Origin: Prochlorococcus sp. AG-418-D13
GTDB taxonomy: Bacteria > Cyanobacteriota > Cyanobacteriia > PCC-6307 > Cyanobiaceae
Assembly (NCBI GenBank): GCA_003214315.1
Contig: QCLU01000001.1
Location: 1-64,000, forward strand
DNA length: 64,000 nt
Reading direction: 5' to 3'
Translations under genes and position numbers: made by a program
Shown: one piece after another, positions 1 through 10,142 of the stretch
Layout of the letters: every line of letters starts with the position of its first letter
Position numbering within the stretch: the stretch's first letter is position 1
Notes under the pieces: generated by a model
Seen by the model: only the letters and a program-made list of their open reading frames with translations
What the model was told of the DNA's origin: nothing
Database searches by the model: none

Positions 1-134
1 TATGTAAATCGGGGAAACGTGCTAAAAAAGCGTCAAAAATATTGTCTCAATTCAAAATTGAATCAAAATCAATTGAAGGCGGTATTGAAAAGGTAAAAAA
101 ATATTGTGAAATTAATAATTTTAAAAATATTTAG
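1..134 (+). CDS. C-terminal end of a rhodanese-domain protein (partial; possibly MoeB/ThiF-like)
   Basis: Only the last 43 codons are in the window, ending in TAG at 132-134. The visible peptide starts with CKSGKRAKKA and continues with SIEGGIEKVKKY. This is the rhodanese active-site loop (Cys, then Gly and Arg) followed by the typical GGI-x-x-hydrophobic end of the domain. In cyanobacteria such a domain often ends a MoeB/ThiF-type adenylyltransferase, but the N-terminal part lies outside, so this is inference. The stop codon overlaps the stop of the convergent gene at 131-1291. Confidence 0.6.
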   Translation, partial: CKSGKRAKKASKILSQFKIESKSIEGGIEKVKKYCEINNFKNI

Positions 135-1291
135 TAATCTACACCTCTTTTCAAATCAACTCCAACATTTGCATAATGCTTATGACAAACCATTTCAGAG
201 TAGACATCAGCAAGTTCAAAGTATGAAGGTTCATTTTTACACCTCCCAGTAATGACAACTTCTGTGTCTGCTGGTTTTTTTAAGAGCGTTTGATGTATTG
301 ATTCCACAGGTAGCAGCTCTAAATCAACAGTTGGATTCAATTCATCTAAAATAATCGTTTTATACAAACCCGACAAAATAGCAGCTTTAGCAATTTCCCA
401 TGCTCTTTCAGCCTCAACATAATCAATTGGTTGTTGCTGACCTCTCCATACGATGGCATCTCTGCCTGATCGCAAATGATCTACTAAATGGGGGTAACTT
501 TCTCTCAAAGCTTCTATGGCAGCATCTTCGGTATAACCATTCCCACCTTTTAACCACTGTAATATTAAAACTCTATGACTTTTATCTTGAGATATTCCTT
601 TACCGATAGCCTGAAGAGCCTTACCAAGTGCACTTGTGGATTTACCCTTTCCTTCACCTGTATAAATCTCAATTCCACCACTAAAACTACTTTGTCTGGT
701 TAGTGTTGATAAGTTTCCTGCCAAACGTGGTCTCATTTCTGAATGGAGTTGAGATATTCTTACCAAAGAGGAAGGGGCTGCTCTTCCGGTAATAATTATT
801 TCTAATCCATCTGGACGATTTTTAAGAGAGTCAACTACTTCATTGATATCAAGCATTCCTAAATCAAGAACTGGGTTCAACTCATCTAGTACAACTACAG
901 AATAAAGAGAGCTAGCAATTGCTCCTTTAGCAATATTCCATCCTCTCTCAGCCTCACCTACATCAAACTTTGTCACTTGGTCAGCAGTAAAGAATTCAGA
1001 TCTTCCTGTCCTAACATGGTCAATTAAATGTGGAAATCCTCTTTGCAAAGCCTCTATAGCTGAATCCTCGTCATATGGCCTTTCAGGACCTTTTAAAAAT
1101 CTTAGAAGTAAAACTCTTGACTGTCTTTTTTCGCATATTCCTAATCCTATTGTCCTTAGGACTACTCCCAAAGCAGCCTGACTTTTTCCCTTCCCCTCTC
1201 CATCATAAATATGTAATTGACCCTTTGATCTCTCCTGGCTGTCACTTGCAGTGACAATTCCAATTCCTCTATTGCTACTCGTATTAGCCAA
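131..1291 (-). CDS. cobO: Tandem-duplicated corrinoid adenosyltransferase (CobO/CobA-like)
   Basis: This looks like an ATP:co(I)rrinoid adenosyltransferase, which transfers the adenosyl group of ATP to cobalt in B12 synthesis. The 386-residue protein is two homologous copies of the family domain, about twice the usual length of about 200. Copy 1 has P-loop GEGKGKS (31-37) and LDELNP (135-140). Copy 2 has the same P-loop (212-218) and LDELNP (315-320). Both repeat the DAAIEAL and PHL-x-DH-x-R-x-GR blocks. Only copy 2 has the canonical C-terminal tail (about 362-386: SEM, KH, GVD). The start codon is TTG; no ATG is available in frame at the N-terminus. The stop overlaps the convergent upstream gene. 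Confidence 0.8.
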   Translation of the reverse strand: MANTSSNRGIGIVTASDSQERSKGQLHIYDGEGKGKSQAALGVVLRTIGLGICEKRQSRVLLLRFLKGPERPYDEDSAIEALQRGFPHLIDHVRTGRSEFFTADQVTKFDVGEAERGWNIAKGAIASSLYSVVVLDELNPVLDLGMLDINEVVDSLKNRPDGLEIIITGRAAPSSLVRISQLHSEMRPRLAGNLSTLTRQSSFSGGIEIYTGEGKGKSTSALGKALQAIGKGISQDKSHRVLILQWLKGGNGYTEDAAIEALRESYPHLVDHLRSGRDAIVWRGQQQPIDYVEAERAWEIAKAAILSGLYKTIILDELNPTVDLELLPVESIHQTLLKKPADTEVVITGRCKNEPSYFELADVYSEMVCHKHYANVGVDLKRGVDY

Positions 1292-1399
1292 TTGAACAAA
1301 ATTAGTAAATTTAATCTAATATATAAATAAGAATTTTATTAAAGATTTAATAATAAATTCAACCTATTCATATGTAATTTAAATCTTAAAGTAACTAAC

Positions 1400-2224
1400 A
1401 TGTTCAATCAACTAGAAATTCTCTCTGATGAACAAAGTGAAAAGCTTTATACAATTAGAAAATACATAAAGAATCTTGAAAGTGTTTGTATTGCTTATTC
1501 CGGAGGAGTTGACAGTACATTAGTAGCATCATTAGCATTCGAGCAATTAGGTAGCAAAGCAATTGCAGTAACTGGTATTTCTCCTGCATTAGCCAATACT
1601 CTTCGCGAAGAAGCGAGGAGTCAAGCAAAATGGATTGGAGTAAAGCATCTAGAAATTAAAACATCAGAATTAGACCAATCAAGTTACAGTAAAAATCCCC
1701 AGAATAGGTGCTTTGCATGCAAAAAAGAACTTCACAAACATACAACCTACCTCTCTAAAAAACTTAATTACAAAATTGTTTTAGATGGAGTCAACCTTGA
1801 TGATCTTAAAGATTACAGACCAGGTATACATGCCTCAAAACAAGCAGGAGTTATCTCTCCCCTTGCAAAATTTAAATTCTCAAAACAAGACATTAGGGAT
1901 ATATCAAGAGCATTCGGGTTTCCTTGGTGGGATAAACCTGCTCAACCTTGCTTATCATCAAGATTTCCTTACGGCCATGAAATAACTAGTGAGAGGCTAA
2001 AAATGGTTGAGAAAGCAGAAGAATACCTTAAAGAAGGTGGCTTATCGGAGGTTAGAGTTCGATGCCAAGGCTCAACTGCAAGAATAGAAATTCCCAAAGA
2101 TGAATTAAAGCATTTTTTTAACAAATATAATTTTAGTGAGTTAGTTCAGTATTTTTCTAATTTAGGATTTAATTGCACAAGCTTAGATCTTGAAGGACTA
2201 ATAAGCGGCAAATTAAATAGGTAA
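1400..2224 (+). CDS. larE: LarE-like ATP-dependent sulfur transferase (PP-loop)
   Basis: This PP-loop ATPase resembles LarE, which thiolates the nicotinic-acid-derived precursor of the nickel-pincer cofactor of lactate racemase. The PP-loop SGGVDS is at residues 34-39. A CFAC pair (Cys104, Cys107) lies in NRCFACKKE, and a third Cys184 in QPCLSSR. Three such cysteines are the pattern of iron-sulfur-cluster LarE proteins, as opposed to the type that sacrifices a single cysteine. At 274 residues the length is normal. No larA, larB or larC is visible here, so the substrate may differ. It converges on speD with a 5-base gap. Confidence 0.8.
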   Translation: MFNQLEILSDEQSEKLYTIRKYIKNLESVCIAYSGGVDSTLVASLAFEQLGSKAIAVTGISPALANTLREEARSQAKWIGVKHLEIKTSELDQSSYSKNPQNRCFACKKELHKHTTYLSKKLNYKIVLDGVNLDDLKDYRPGIHASKQAGVISPLAKFKFSKQDIRDISRAFGFPWWDKPAQPCLSSRFPYGHEITSERLKMVEKAEEYLKEGGLSEVRVRCQGSTARIEIPKDELKHFFNKYNFSELVQYFSNLGFNCTSLDLEGLISGKLNR

Positions 2225-2229
2225 ATATT

Positions 2230-2667
2230 TTATTTAACAGCAGTTCTGATCTGTTTAGGTACTACTAAGGGTGGATTTCGCTCAATGACGCGCAAAGAAT
2301 GTTCTTTAGCCATCAAAGATTTAATTAAATATTGACTAGCTAGTTCAGGCATCATATTTTGACCACATGTAAAAATGTCAACTGCTGAATAATTAGATTC
2401 AGGCCAAGTATGTATTGAAATATGAGATTCTGCCAGTAATGCAATTGCCGTAACCCCCTGAGGCTCAAATTTATTACTTATCAAATTCAGAACTGTTGCA
2501 TTTGCCAATTTAGCAGCTCTGTTTAAAATACAGCGCAAGAAGGATTCGTCATTTAATTTTGCACAATCGCATCTATAAAGTTCCAACAAAAGGTGTTTAC
2601 TTTGATGAATTAATTTTTGCTCATTACGTAACGAACTTAAAATTTGACTTTTTTTGTAGATTTCCAT
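2230..2667 (-). CDS. speD: S-adenosylmethionine decarboxylase proenzyme
   Basis: SpeD makes decarboxylated SAM, the aminopropyl donor for spermidine. The proenzyme cleaves itself to form a pyruvoyl group. The cleavage site is Glu80-Ser81 in LLAESHISIHTWPE, and Ser81 becomes the pyruvoyl residue. The conserved His86 and Cys101 (DIFTCGQ) are present. The 145-residue length fits the small prokaryotic class with a somewhat extended N-terminus. It is transcribed in the same direction as recF just upstream, and an ATG start precedes MEIYKKSQ. Confidence 0.93.
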   Translation of the reverse strand: MEIYKKSQILSSLRNEQKLIHQSKHLLLELYRCDCAKLNDESFLRCILNRAAKLANATVLNLISNKFEPQGVTAIALLAESHISIHTWPESNYSAVDIFTCGQNMMPELASQYLIKSLMAKEHSLRVIERNPPLVVPKQIRTAVK

Positions 2668-2719
2668 TTAAGAAATTTATATGAAATTAAGATTAGCTAA
2701 AAAACATGCTTTTTAAAAA

Positions 2720-3892
2720 TTATAAGTGAATCATTTGTGAAGAGCCTAAGAAAGACTGATTAAATTTATCTAAATGTGTCGCACTTATAAAACATTGACT
2801 ATCTTTACCAACAGAATTTAATAATAAATTTTGCCTGGTTAAATCTAATTCCGCCAAGACATCATCCAATATAAGTATTGGAGGAACATTTAAAGTTTTA
2901 GTTAATAAATCGAGTTCAGCCATCTTTAAAGCCAAGATAAAAGTCCTTTGCTGTCCTGAGGAACCATATTTTCTAACTGAAACATTATTAATTAAAAACT
3001 CAATATCATCACGATGAGGCCCAAAATTACATTTACCAGTCAATGATTCTATTGAACGCTGATTTAAGAGTTGTTCTGCTATTTTTTTACTTATAACGTC
3101 TTCTTCTTCTTCTTCTGGACTTATATTTTGTATCCCCGATAGATAATTTATGTCTATTTGCTCTTGAGATTTACTTAAATGATTATGCCAATATTCAACA
3201 TATGGTTTTATTTTTAATAAAGCTCTTCTTCTGCGCCGAAAAATTCTTGTGCTTATTATTGACATTTGAATATCAAAGCTTTCAACAATATCTGTGGATT
3301 GGGTTTTTAAGAAACTTTCCGAACGCCAAAAATGACTTCTTTGCTTTAAAAGCCTGTTAAATCTACTTATCAGGTCTAAATATACTGGTTCAAGCTGAGA
3401 TACGACTTTATCAATCCATGTTCTTCGATAACTTGGTTCACTTCTAACAATATCTATATCATTAGAACAGAAACATACACTCCGAATATAATTCTTTATT
3501 TCACTCTGTTTTTTCAAGATTGATTCATTGACATAGATTCTTTTAGGGCCTTTTCGGAATAAATTTAACTTTAAATCGTCTTGAAAATTTATCTGTCCTA
3601 TGACTACAGCCATATCACTGTCATTCTCTATTAAGTCTTTATCGCTTAATGCTCTATTAGATTTTAATTGACTTAAAAATTCAACCGATTCAAGTAAATT
3701 TGACTTGCCAATACCGTTACATCCAAGAACAATTGCTCTTTGCTCTTTTAAATCAATTTCAAAACTTTTATGGTTCCGAAAATTTTTAATTTTTAATTTA
3801 TTTAAAAAAATTTTTTTTATGCATTCATTAATTAAATTAGCTAAGTTTAAAATATTTAGATTTTCTTTAAAGAAATTGAAAAATAAGGGCAT
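2720..3892 (-). CDS. recF: RecF, DNA recombination and repair ATPase (true start uncertain)
   Basis: RecF is an SMC-like ATPase that helps load RecA onto gapped DNA together with RecO and RecR. Walker A GCNGIGKS is at residues 57-64 of the open frame. The ABC signature is near YGSSGQQRT and Walker B is ILILDDVLAELD. The family normally begins with M-x-LNKLKIKNFRN, which here starts at residue 28. The upstream part of the open frame runs into tRNA-Arg, and its ATG at 3890-3892 lies inside the tRNA, so it is unlikely to be used. A better ATG sits at 3822-3824 but is one base out of frame across an A8 run (3811-3818 on the plus strand). With A7 it would encode MHKKIFLNKL in frame. Confidence 0.88.
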   Translation of the reverse strand: MPLFFNFFKENLNILNLANLINECIKKIFLNKLKIKNFRNHKSFEIDLKEQRAIVLGCNGIGKSNLLESVEFLSQLKSNRALSDKDLIENDSDMAVVIGQINFQDDLKLNLFRKGPKRIYVNESILKKQSEIKNYIRSVCFCSNDIDIVRSEPSYRRTWIDKVVSQLEPVYLDLISRFNRLLKQRSHFWRSESFLKTQSTDIVESFDIQMSIISTRIFRRRRRALLKIKPYVEYWHNHLSKSQEQIDINYLSGIQNISPEEEEEDVISKKIAEQLLNQRSIESLTGKCNFGPHRDDIEFLINNVSVRKYGSSGQQRTFILALKMAELDLLTKTLNVPPILILDDVLAELDLTRQNLLLNSVGKDSQCFISATHLDKFNQSFLGSSQMIHL

Positions 3893-3960
3893 GTAGCTCA
3901 GTTGGATAGAGCATCAGATTCCGGTTCTGAGAGTCGGGGGTTCGAATCCCTCCATGCTCG
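3887..3960 (+). tRNA. tRNA-Arg (anticodon CCG)
   Basis: A 74-nt cloverleaf. Acceptor GGGCATG pairs with CATGCTC, with one G-U pair. The D arm is GCTC...GAGC. The anticodon stem is TCAGA/TCTGA around loop TTCCGGT, giving CCG. The T loop TTCGAAT lies in a GGGGG/CCCTC-type stem and the discriminator is G. CCA is not encoded. It is divergent from recF. Confidence 0.95.
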
Positions 3961-3970
3961 TAACTTGATT

Positions 3971-4417
3971 TTAAAGTTTATATCCCATTACTCTTATTCC
4001 GTTTGGATCTAGTATGAATCCATTCTCCTCTAAACTTAGAAACGAAGATACAGGAGCCTGTACAGAAATACTGCATCCAGGCATTTCTCTATTTATTTTC
4101 TCAAGAGTTACTTGAAGCAATACTGAATAATAAAGTTGCTGATTATTACCTGGCAATGCACTTAAATTCCACAAATTAGCATTCAATCCCCTGTCGGAAG
4201 TAACCCTTACAAAGCCATATAATTTATTTTTTAATTGACTCTGTATGGTAAAAAAGAAATTACTTTTCTGTATAGCCTCAGAAAGAGGTTTTATTGGAAA
4301 TGTCTCACAACCACAATTCGCTAAAAGTTTGTTAACTTCTTTAGCTAATGGGATTTGCGAAGAGTTAATAAAATAACCTTCTGGAAGAACAAGTTTTTTT
4401 TTAGAAAAATATTGCAA
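3971..4417 (-). CDS. GNAT-like N-acetyltransferase domain protein
   Basis: A 148-residue protein that appears to carry a divergent GNAT fold: a beta-strand region near residues 66-75 (LYGFVRVTSD), then a helix (LLQVTLEKINREM) and a C-terminal hydrophobic strand containing LEENGF. The acceptor is unknown. The start codon is TTG, preceded directly by an in-frame stop. No other start exists in the N-terminal half. It begins 3 bases after the ppc stop, so the two are probably co-transcribed. The GNAT assignment rests on weak similarity and could be wrong. Confidence 0.6.
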   Translation of the reverse strand: MQYFSKKKLVLPEGYFINSSQIPLAKEVNKLLANCGCETFPIKPLSEAIQKSNFFFTIQSQLKNKLYGFVRVTSDRGLNANLWNLSALPGNNQQLYYSVLLQVTLEKINREMPGCSISVQAPVSSFLSLEENGFILDPNGIRVMGYKL

Positions 4418-4420
4418 TTA

Positions 4421-7390
4421 TCAACCTGTATTTCTCATGCCAGCTGCTATCCCATTAATAGTTAAAAGTGCCCCCCTCAATAGTTCACTTCTACTATAAG
4501 CTCTTCTAGATTCATCTTTATCAATAAGAAATTCGCTTATTGGGGGTTGTCTTGTCTGGTCTCTTAATCTTCTTAAAAGTGAGACCTGCAAAAACCCCAA
4601 TGGGATGATTGTCTTATTTCTCAAGCTTACTGATGATTTCAAGTCCCTATCAGATTCAAGGAGCTTATTTTTACCAGTAATTTCAAGTATTAAAGATTTT
4701 GTAAGATTATATTCTTTAGAAATTACTTCAAAAATATCATCAAAAGAATCTTTATTTTCCTTACTGCCAAGAGTATCAACATAATATCTAGCAACTTCCA
4801 AATCCACCTTAGATAATGTCATTTCTACCTTAGATATAAGCATCCTGAAAAATGGCCATCTTTGATGTAAAACTCTTAATAATTCAATTTGTTTTGGATC
4901 TGAATTTAATTCAGATGACAATGCAGTGCCTACTCCAAACCAACTTGGCAAAAGAAATCTACTTTGTGTCCAACCGAATACCCATGGAATAGCTCTTAAA
5001 CTTGACAAATCTTTTGCACCTTTTTTTCTTCTAGCAGGCCTACTAGATATCTGTAATTTACTTATTTCTTCTATTGGAGTGACCTCTTGAAAGAAATTTA
5101 ACAAGTCAGGATTCTCATGCACTAATTTTCTATAGTGAGACCTTGATGTTTCAGCCAACCTAGACATTAATTGATTCCATTCTGGAGTAGCGTCAAGTCT
5201 ATTATTTACCAAACTATTTTGAATTACCGCTGTAGTGACAGTCTCAAGATTATACAAAGCCAATTCCGGAAGACTATATTTAGACGCTAACACTTCACCT
5301 TGTTCTGTTATTTTTATTCGTCCTTTTAAGGTGCCGCTTGGTTGGGCCAATATTGCCTGATAGGCTGGTCCTCCTCCTCTCCCCACAGAACCACCTCTTC
5401 CATGAAAAAGTCTTAGCAATATATTATTTCTACTTGAAAGATTTTGAAGAGCTATTTGGGCCCTATGAATTTCCCAATTACTAGAAACAAACCCCGAATC
5501 TTTATTACTATCAGAATATCCAAGCATTAATTCTTGCAGAGGTTTAAAAGATTCTCCCACTTTTGGCAATAATGATCTATAGAAATCTAATTTAAACAAC
5601 TTTTCCATAACTTCTGGTGCTCTTTTAAGGTCTTCTACAGTTTCGAAAAGAGGAACAACTAATAATTTTGACTTTTGTGAATTTTGATCAAGAAGTCCCA
5701 TTTCTTTTGCCAGTAAGAGAACTTCAAGCAAATCAGATGCACTATGACTCATTGAAATTACATAAGAATGACAAATGCGACTTCCAAATTCTTGCTGTAG
5801 TCTCTTAACCATTTTAAAAACTGAAAAGGTTTCTTCTGTAGTTTTTGTCCAGTTAACCTCAGATGGAATAAGAGGCCTTTTTGTATTTAATTCGTCTATG
5901 AGCCATTTAATTTTCTCTTCCTCCGACATTTGATCATATTGCACAGACAACTCAAGATAATTTGTAAGCTCTTGTATGGCGTCACTATGTCGTGTACTCT
6001 CTTGACGAATATCTAAACTTGCTAAAGAAAATCCAAAAATATGAACCTGAGTAAGTAAGGTATTTACAGATTCGCAAGTTAAATCAGTACTAATCAAGCT
6101 ATTTTTAATTAATTCAAGATCATAAGTAAATTCGTTGACTGATTTGTAATATAAGTTTTCAACTTTATCTAGATTTTTGTTATCAATTTCTCCCTCTAAA
6201 TCAAATTTCCACCCATTATCAGCTAATAAATTATTTCTTTCTTGTGTTAACCTTAGTTTTTCTAAAATATAACTTAATTTCAATCTGTAAGGTTCTGATC
6301 TATATCTTGTAGCCCTAGCTTCATAGATTTCTGGGAACTTAACCCTATCCGTTTCGAGTGACTCTAATAGGGAAGAACTTACTTGACTCCATTGCATCGA
6401 GACACTTAATTGATCTCTAAGGTTAGATGTCGCAGTAATATATCTTTCCAACATCAACTGCCTTTGGTAGCAGGCAGTTCTCCATGTAATCTCAGGAGTG
6501 ACCGATGGATTACCATCCCTATCGGAACCTACCCAAGAACCGAAGTTACAAAAAGATTCAGAGGGCAACTGAACATCAGGATAATTTTCGGTAAGTGCTT
6601 CTGCGATCCTGCCCCTCAATTGAGGCATCGCATTAAATAAAACTTGCTGAAAATAATGCAAGGCATAATCTACTTCGTCTAAAACTGATGGTTTAAATTG
6701 ATGCAATTCATCTGTTCTCCACCAAAGTCGTACTTCCTCTTTTAATTGGGTTTTTAGAGAATTTTTTTCATCTTTTGTTAGAAATTGCTCAACCTGTATT
6801 TTTTTTAACAAATTTGCTACTCTTGTTTGCTTATGTCTAATCGTATGTCTTACTATCTCAGTCGGATGTGCAGTAAAAACTAAACGGATATCCATTTCCT
6901 GTAATAACTCTTCTAATTTTCCTGGTGGTACATTTAATTTCCTAAGCCTGTAAAATAATTCTCTAAAAGTTACTGGAGCATTTTGCCTAGCCAATGCCGG
7001 AGCAAAAGGATCAAGATTGTCGGGCGATTTTTGAACATCCTTATTGGTAAAGCTTTGAATATATCTATCTTCCTCAACCCTTTGCTCCAAAATATTTACA
7101 AGTTGAAAATACAATGAAAACGCCCTTGCTGCTGCAATGGATTCTGCTAAATCCATAGAATTTACAATATCAACTATTTCATTTTTAAAAGTTTTTGAAC
7201 TATCACCATCCACTCGTTTTGAATAACTTAATTCTTTAAGCTGTATCAATGTCTCTGCTTGATCACCTGGGCATTCTTCTCTGAGTACAGATTCCCATAG
7301 ATCTTCTATTAAAAGACGATTTTTATCTAGTGGATTATTGTTACTTATCAGATCCACGTTACTATTTTTTATCTGTCGAAAAGATTCCAT
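4421..7390 (-). CDS. ppc: Phosphoenolpyruvate carboxylase
   Basis: This enzyme carboxylates PEP with bicarbonate to oxaloacetate, the anaplerotic reaction that feeds the incomplete TCA cycle and amino acid synthesis in cyanobacteria. The TAHPTE motif is at 173-178, with catalytic His175. The second active-site blocks, [10 protein letters not shown] and [14 protein letters not shown], lie in the middle third. The protein ends with the typical MRNTG. At 989 residues it matches cyanobacterial enzymes. It starts from ATG and is followed after 3 bases by the GNAT-like gene. Confidence 0.98.
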   Translation of the reverse strand: MESFRQIKNSNVDLISNNNPLDKNRLLIEDLWESVLREECPGDQAETLIQLKELSYSKRVDGDSSKTFKNEIVDIVNSMDLAESIAAARAFSLYFQLVNILEQRVEEDRYIQSFTNKDVQKSPDNLDPFAPALARQNAPVTFRELFYRLRKLNVPPGKLEELLQEMDIRLVFTAHPTEIVRHTIRHKQTRVANLLKKIQVEQFLTKDEKNSLKTQLKEEVRLWWRTDELHQFKPSVLDEVDYALHYFQQVLFNAMPQLRGRIAEALTENYPDVQLPSESFCNFGSWVGSDRDGNPSVTPEITWRTACYQRQLMLERYITATSNLRDQLSVSMQWSQVSSSLLESLETDRVKFPEIYEARATRYRSEPYRLKLSYILEKLRLTQERNNLLADNGWKFDLEGEIDNKNLDKVENLYYKSVNEFTYDLELIKNSLISTDLTCESVNTLLTQVHIFGFSLASLDIRQESTRHSDAIQELTNYLELSVQYDQMSEEEKIKWLIDELNTKRPLIPSEVNWTKTTEETFSVFKMVKRLQQEFGSRICHSYVISMSHSASDLLEVLLLAKEMGLLDQNSQKSKLLVVPLFETVEDLKRAPEVMEKLFKLDFYRSLLPKVGESFKPLQELMLGYSDSNKDSGFVSSNWEIHRAQIALQNLSSRNNILLRLFHGRGGSVGRGGGPAYQAILAQPSGTLKGRIKITEQGEVLASKYSLPELALYNLETVTTAVIQNSLVNNRLDATPEWNQLMSRLAETSRSHYRKLVHENPDLLNFFQEVTPIEEISKLQISSRPARRKKGAKDLSSLRAIPWVFGWTQSRFLLPSWFGVGTALSSELNSDPKQIELLRVLHQRWPFFRMLISKVEMTLSKVDLEVARYYVDTLGSKENKDSFDDIFEVISKEYNLTKSLILEITGKNKLLESDRDLKSSVSLRNKTIIPLGFLQVSLLRRLRDQTRQPPISEFLIDKDESRRAYSRSELLRGALLTINGIAAGMRNTG

Positions 7391-7443
7391 ATAATCATTA
7401 TGTCATAAGTGAAAATGTTCAGATCAAATGTTTATCTTAATAA

Positions 7444-8562
7444 TCAAACATTCTCGCCTTCACTCCTAATCATATCTTCGATAGAAATTTTCATTATTTC
7501 CTCAATAGAAAGACCTTTTTTATATTGATTTATCCATTTCATAGATTGATTACCTTCTTCAAGGACTTTATAGATAGGGTTCAAAAGATGTTTCATGCTA
7601 AATTTTTGTGCCGTTGATGACAAATCTGATAATAAGTTTTGAATCCACTCTCTACAAATAACTTTTTTGCCATCTTGCCAGTGAATTAATTCTGAATTGA
7701 GACTATCTTTAGCAGCATAAGTTTCATTTTGATCACATATTTCTGATAATTTATCAATAGAAAAAAAACTGGCATTCAGAGGATCTAAAGTATTTATATT
7801 TTCAAAAAGATTTAATATTCTTAGTTCTATCATGGCCGTTATCCCTAAAAGCAGGTTAATATCATAAACAAAATCACAAATTCTTAATTCCAAACGATCA
7901 AGAATTAAAGGTCTTTGGGGACCATTTGGTCGGATTGAAGACCAAAAATGTCTGATATTTTGCATATTTTTATTAGCTATATTTTCCTCGATCCAATCGA
8001 TATAAGAATTATGATTTACAAAAAAAGGGACCTTACTTGGTGTTTTAGGAAACTGCATCCATCTCTGAGAGTGATTCTCCGTAATTTTGTTATTTAAAAA
8101 AGGTGAACTAGCACTTAGTGATAGATATAAAGCAGCCTCAGATCTTATTAATCTAATAGCCGCAAAAAGCTTATCTAAATCATCTATTCCTACGTTTATG
8201 TGCACACTTGAAGTCGCAATAGAGGTTCCATAATTATCTTGTATAAATTGATGATAAACATTGTCAATATCAGATCTTTGAAATTGAATATCGTGTTTAA
8301 AACAAAGAGTGGATGAAGGAATGATTGTTAACTCTTTTTTATTTAGCCATCGTCTTAACTTTTTTCTTGGACTTATTAATTTCTCATATAAAAAATTGTA
8401 GTCTTTTTCAGGTGTTGTAATGTATTCAACATTTCTGTTATCTGGCTCTTTTACAAAATCAGGAAATTTTTTCTCAATTTCATCCGAAACACCAATATGA
8501 GAATTTAAAGAACCTGTGAAAAGTTCCACCTCAAAACCCTTATAAAGATTATTTTGACCCAT
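7444..8562 (-). CDS. gshA: Glutamate-cysteine ligase, cyanobacterial type
   Basis: This enzyme joins glutamate and cysteine in the first, rate-limiting step of glutathione synthesis. The 372-residue length and the blocks GFEVELFTG (N-terminus), SSVHINVGIDD and LDRLELRICDFV match the cyanobacterial carboxylate-amine-ligase-like GshA family. This family is distinct from enterobacterial GshA. The ATG immediately follows the trpE stop with no spacer, so the two genes form an operon and are probably translated in a coupled way. Confidence 0.85.
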   Translation of the reverse strand: MGQNNLYKGFEVELFTGSLNSHIGVSDEIEKKFPDFVKEPDNRNVEYITTPEKDYNFLYEKLISPRKKLRRWLNKKELTIIPSSTLCFKHDIQFQRSDIDNVYHQFIQDNYGTSIATSSVHINVGIDDLDKLFAAIRLIRSEAALYLSLSASSPFLNNKITENHSQRWMQFPKTPSKVPFFVNHNSYIDWIEENIANKNMQNIRHFWSSIRPNGPQRPLILDRLELRICDFVYDINLLLGITAMIELRILNLFENINTLDPLNASFFSIDKLSEICDQNETYAAKDSLNSELIHWQDGKKVICREWIQNLLSDLSSTAQKFSMKHLLNPIYKVLEEGNQSMKWINQYKKGLSIEEIMKISIEDMIRSEGENV

Positions 8563-10083
8563 TTATTTATCCAAACAGGCTAATGCTTTTAGTATCCCCT
8601 TTGCTTTATTTATCGTCTCTTGATATTCATTTTCAGGAAAAGAATCAGCAACTATTCCAGCTCCTGCTTGCACTGAAACATCATATTTCCCATCTCTTGA
8701 GGGTTTAACTATCATAGTTCTTATCGTAATTGCCGTATTTAACGCCCCATTAATGTCAATGGATCCGTAAACACCAGCATAAGGTCCTCTCGCATCTTTT
8801 TCAAAGTGCTTAATCAATTGCATAGCTCTTATTTTTGGCGCGCCAGTTACTGTCCCAGCGGGGAAAGATGCTTTTAGCAAATCCCATACATCAGCATTGT
8901 TTTTTAAGATTCCCTCAACTTCACTAACTATATGCATAACATGTGAATATTTCTCAATAACCATTAAATCCTTGACCTTTACAGTACCAATTTCGCAAAC
9001 TCTTCCAAGATCATTTCTCCCAAGATCAATTAGCATTACATGCTCAGCTATCTCTTTTGGATCTTTTAATAAATCCTTTTCTAATTCCAAGTCTTGTTGA
9101 TTATCAATACCTCTAGGTCTTGTGCCAGCTATTGGTCTTAAACTTGCAACAATCTGACTATTTTTATTTTTTTCAGCTTTAACCATTACTTCAGGACTTG
9201 AACCTATCAAATACCATGAGCCAAAATCAAAAAATGACATGTATGGAGATGGATTAACCATCCTCAAACTTCTATATAAATTAAAGGGATCATTATTGAC
9301 TTTAGTTTGGAATCTCTGACTTATAACTATTTGGAAGATATCTCCCTTTCTTATGTATTCTTTTGCAGAGAGAACTGCATCCTCAAAATCTTTTTTCTTC
9401 CAATTACTTTCTAGATCTAAATTCAAATTATCATTTTCATTCCAATCTAAAAACTCATTTTCTTTTAGAGGAACTCTCATTAAATTTCTGATTTTCTGAA
9501 TTTTAGAAATTGAGTTTAGATACAACTCTTCAATCGAGGACTCTTTTGAAGAAGTTGTATCTGCATAAACCACGGCAGTAATACATCTTTTTATTTGATC
9601 AAAAACAACTAACTGATCAAAAAACATCCAGGAACCATCAGGGATATTGTTTTCTGTTATTTCATTTATTGGAACGCTTGGTTCTATTCGATTTATTAAT
9701 TCATAACCCCAAGAGCCATATAACTGACCAATTGATGGCAAGTCTTCAATCATGGTTGACTTATATTCCTTTGTCCAACTTCTTAAAATATCAAAAGGAT
9801 CACCTTTATATGTTTCAGTTTTGCCATTATTCCAAGTTTTAACAATTTCTTCTCCATAACAAACGGCTTCCCAAAGAGGTTTAGTAGCAACAATACTCCA
9901 CCTACCCAAACTTTCCCCACCTTCAACAGATTCAAGAAAAACACCATGAGAATCTTTTGAGGTTAATTTTAACCAAGTCGACAATGGAGTGTCTAAATCT
10001 GCGGGCCAAGTTTGAATGATAGGTATAAAATTTTTACCTTCTTTGTAAGCCTTTAAAAAACTATCTTTTTGAGAGCTGATCAT
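8563..10083 (-). CDS. trpE: Anthranilate synthase component I
   Basis: TrpE converts chorismate to anthranilate, using ammonia from the glutaminase subunit TrpG, as the first committed step of tryptophan synthesis. Residues 49-52 (FLES) match the tryptophan-binding LLES motif, so feedback inhibition is likely. The C-terminal chorismate-binding domain has IGSSPEVMV, the RPIAGTRPRG loop and GTVTGAPKIRAM. Total length is 506 residues, normal for the family. trpG is not adjacent. It starts from ATG and is directly followed by gshA. Confidence 0.95.
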   Translation of the reverse strand: MISSQKDSFLKAYKEGKNFIPIIQTWPADLDTPLSTWLKLTSKDSHGVFLESVEGGESLGRWSIVATKPLWEAVCYGEEIVKTWNNGKTETYKGDPFDILRSWTKEYKSTMIEDLPSIGQLYGSWGYELINRIEPSVPINEITENNIPDGSWMFFDQLVVFDQIKRCITAVVYADTTSSKESSIEELYLNSISKIQKIRNLMRVPLKENEFLDWNENDNLNLDLESNWKKKDFEDAVLSAKEYIRKGDIFQIVISQRFQTKVNNDPFNLYRSLRMVNPSPYMSFFDFGSWYLIGSSPEVMVKAEKNKNSQIVASLRPIAGTRPRGIDNQQDLELEKDLLKDPKEIAEHVMLIDLGRNDLGRVCEIGTVKVKDLMVIEKYSHVMHIVSEVEGILKNNADVWDLLKASFPAGTVTGAPKIRAMQLIKHFEKDARGPYAGVYGSIDINGALNTAITIRTMIVKPSRDGKYDVSVQAGAGIVADSFPENEYQETINKAKGILKALACLDK

Positions 10084-10142
10084 ATTAATAATGTCAACCC
10101 AAATTATAATTATTTTCCTCTTTTATATCAACTTTAAGGAAG

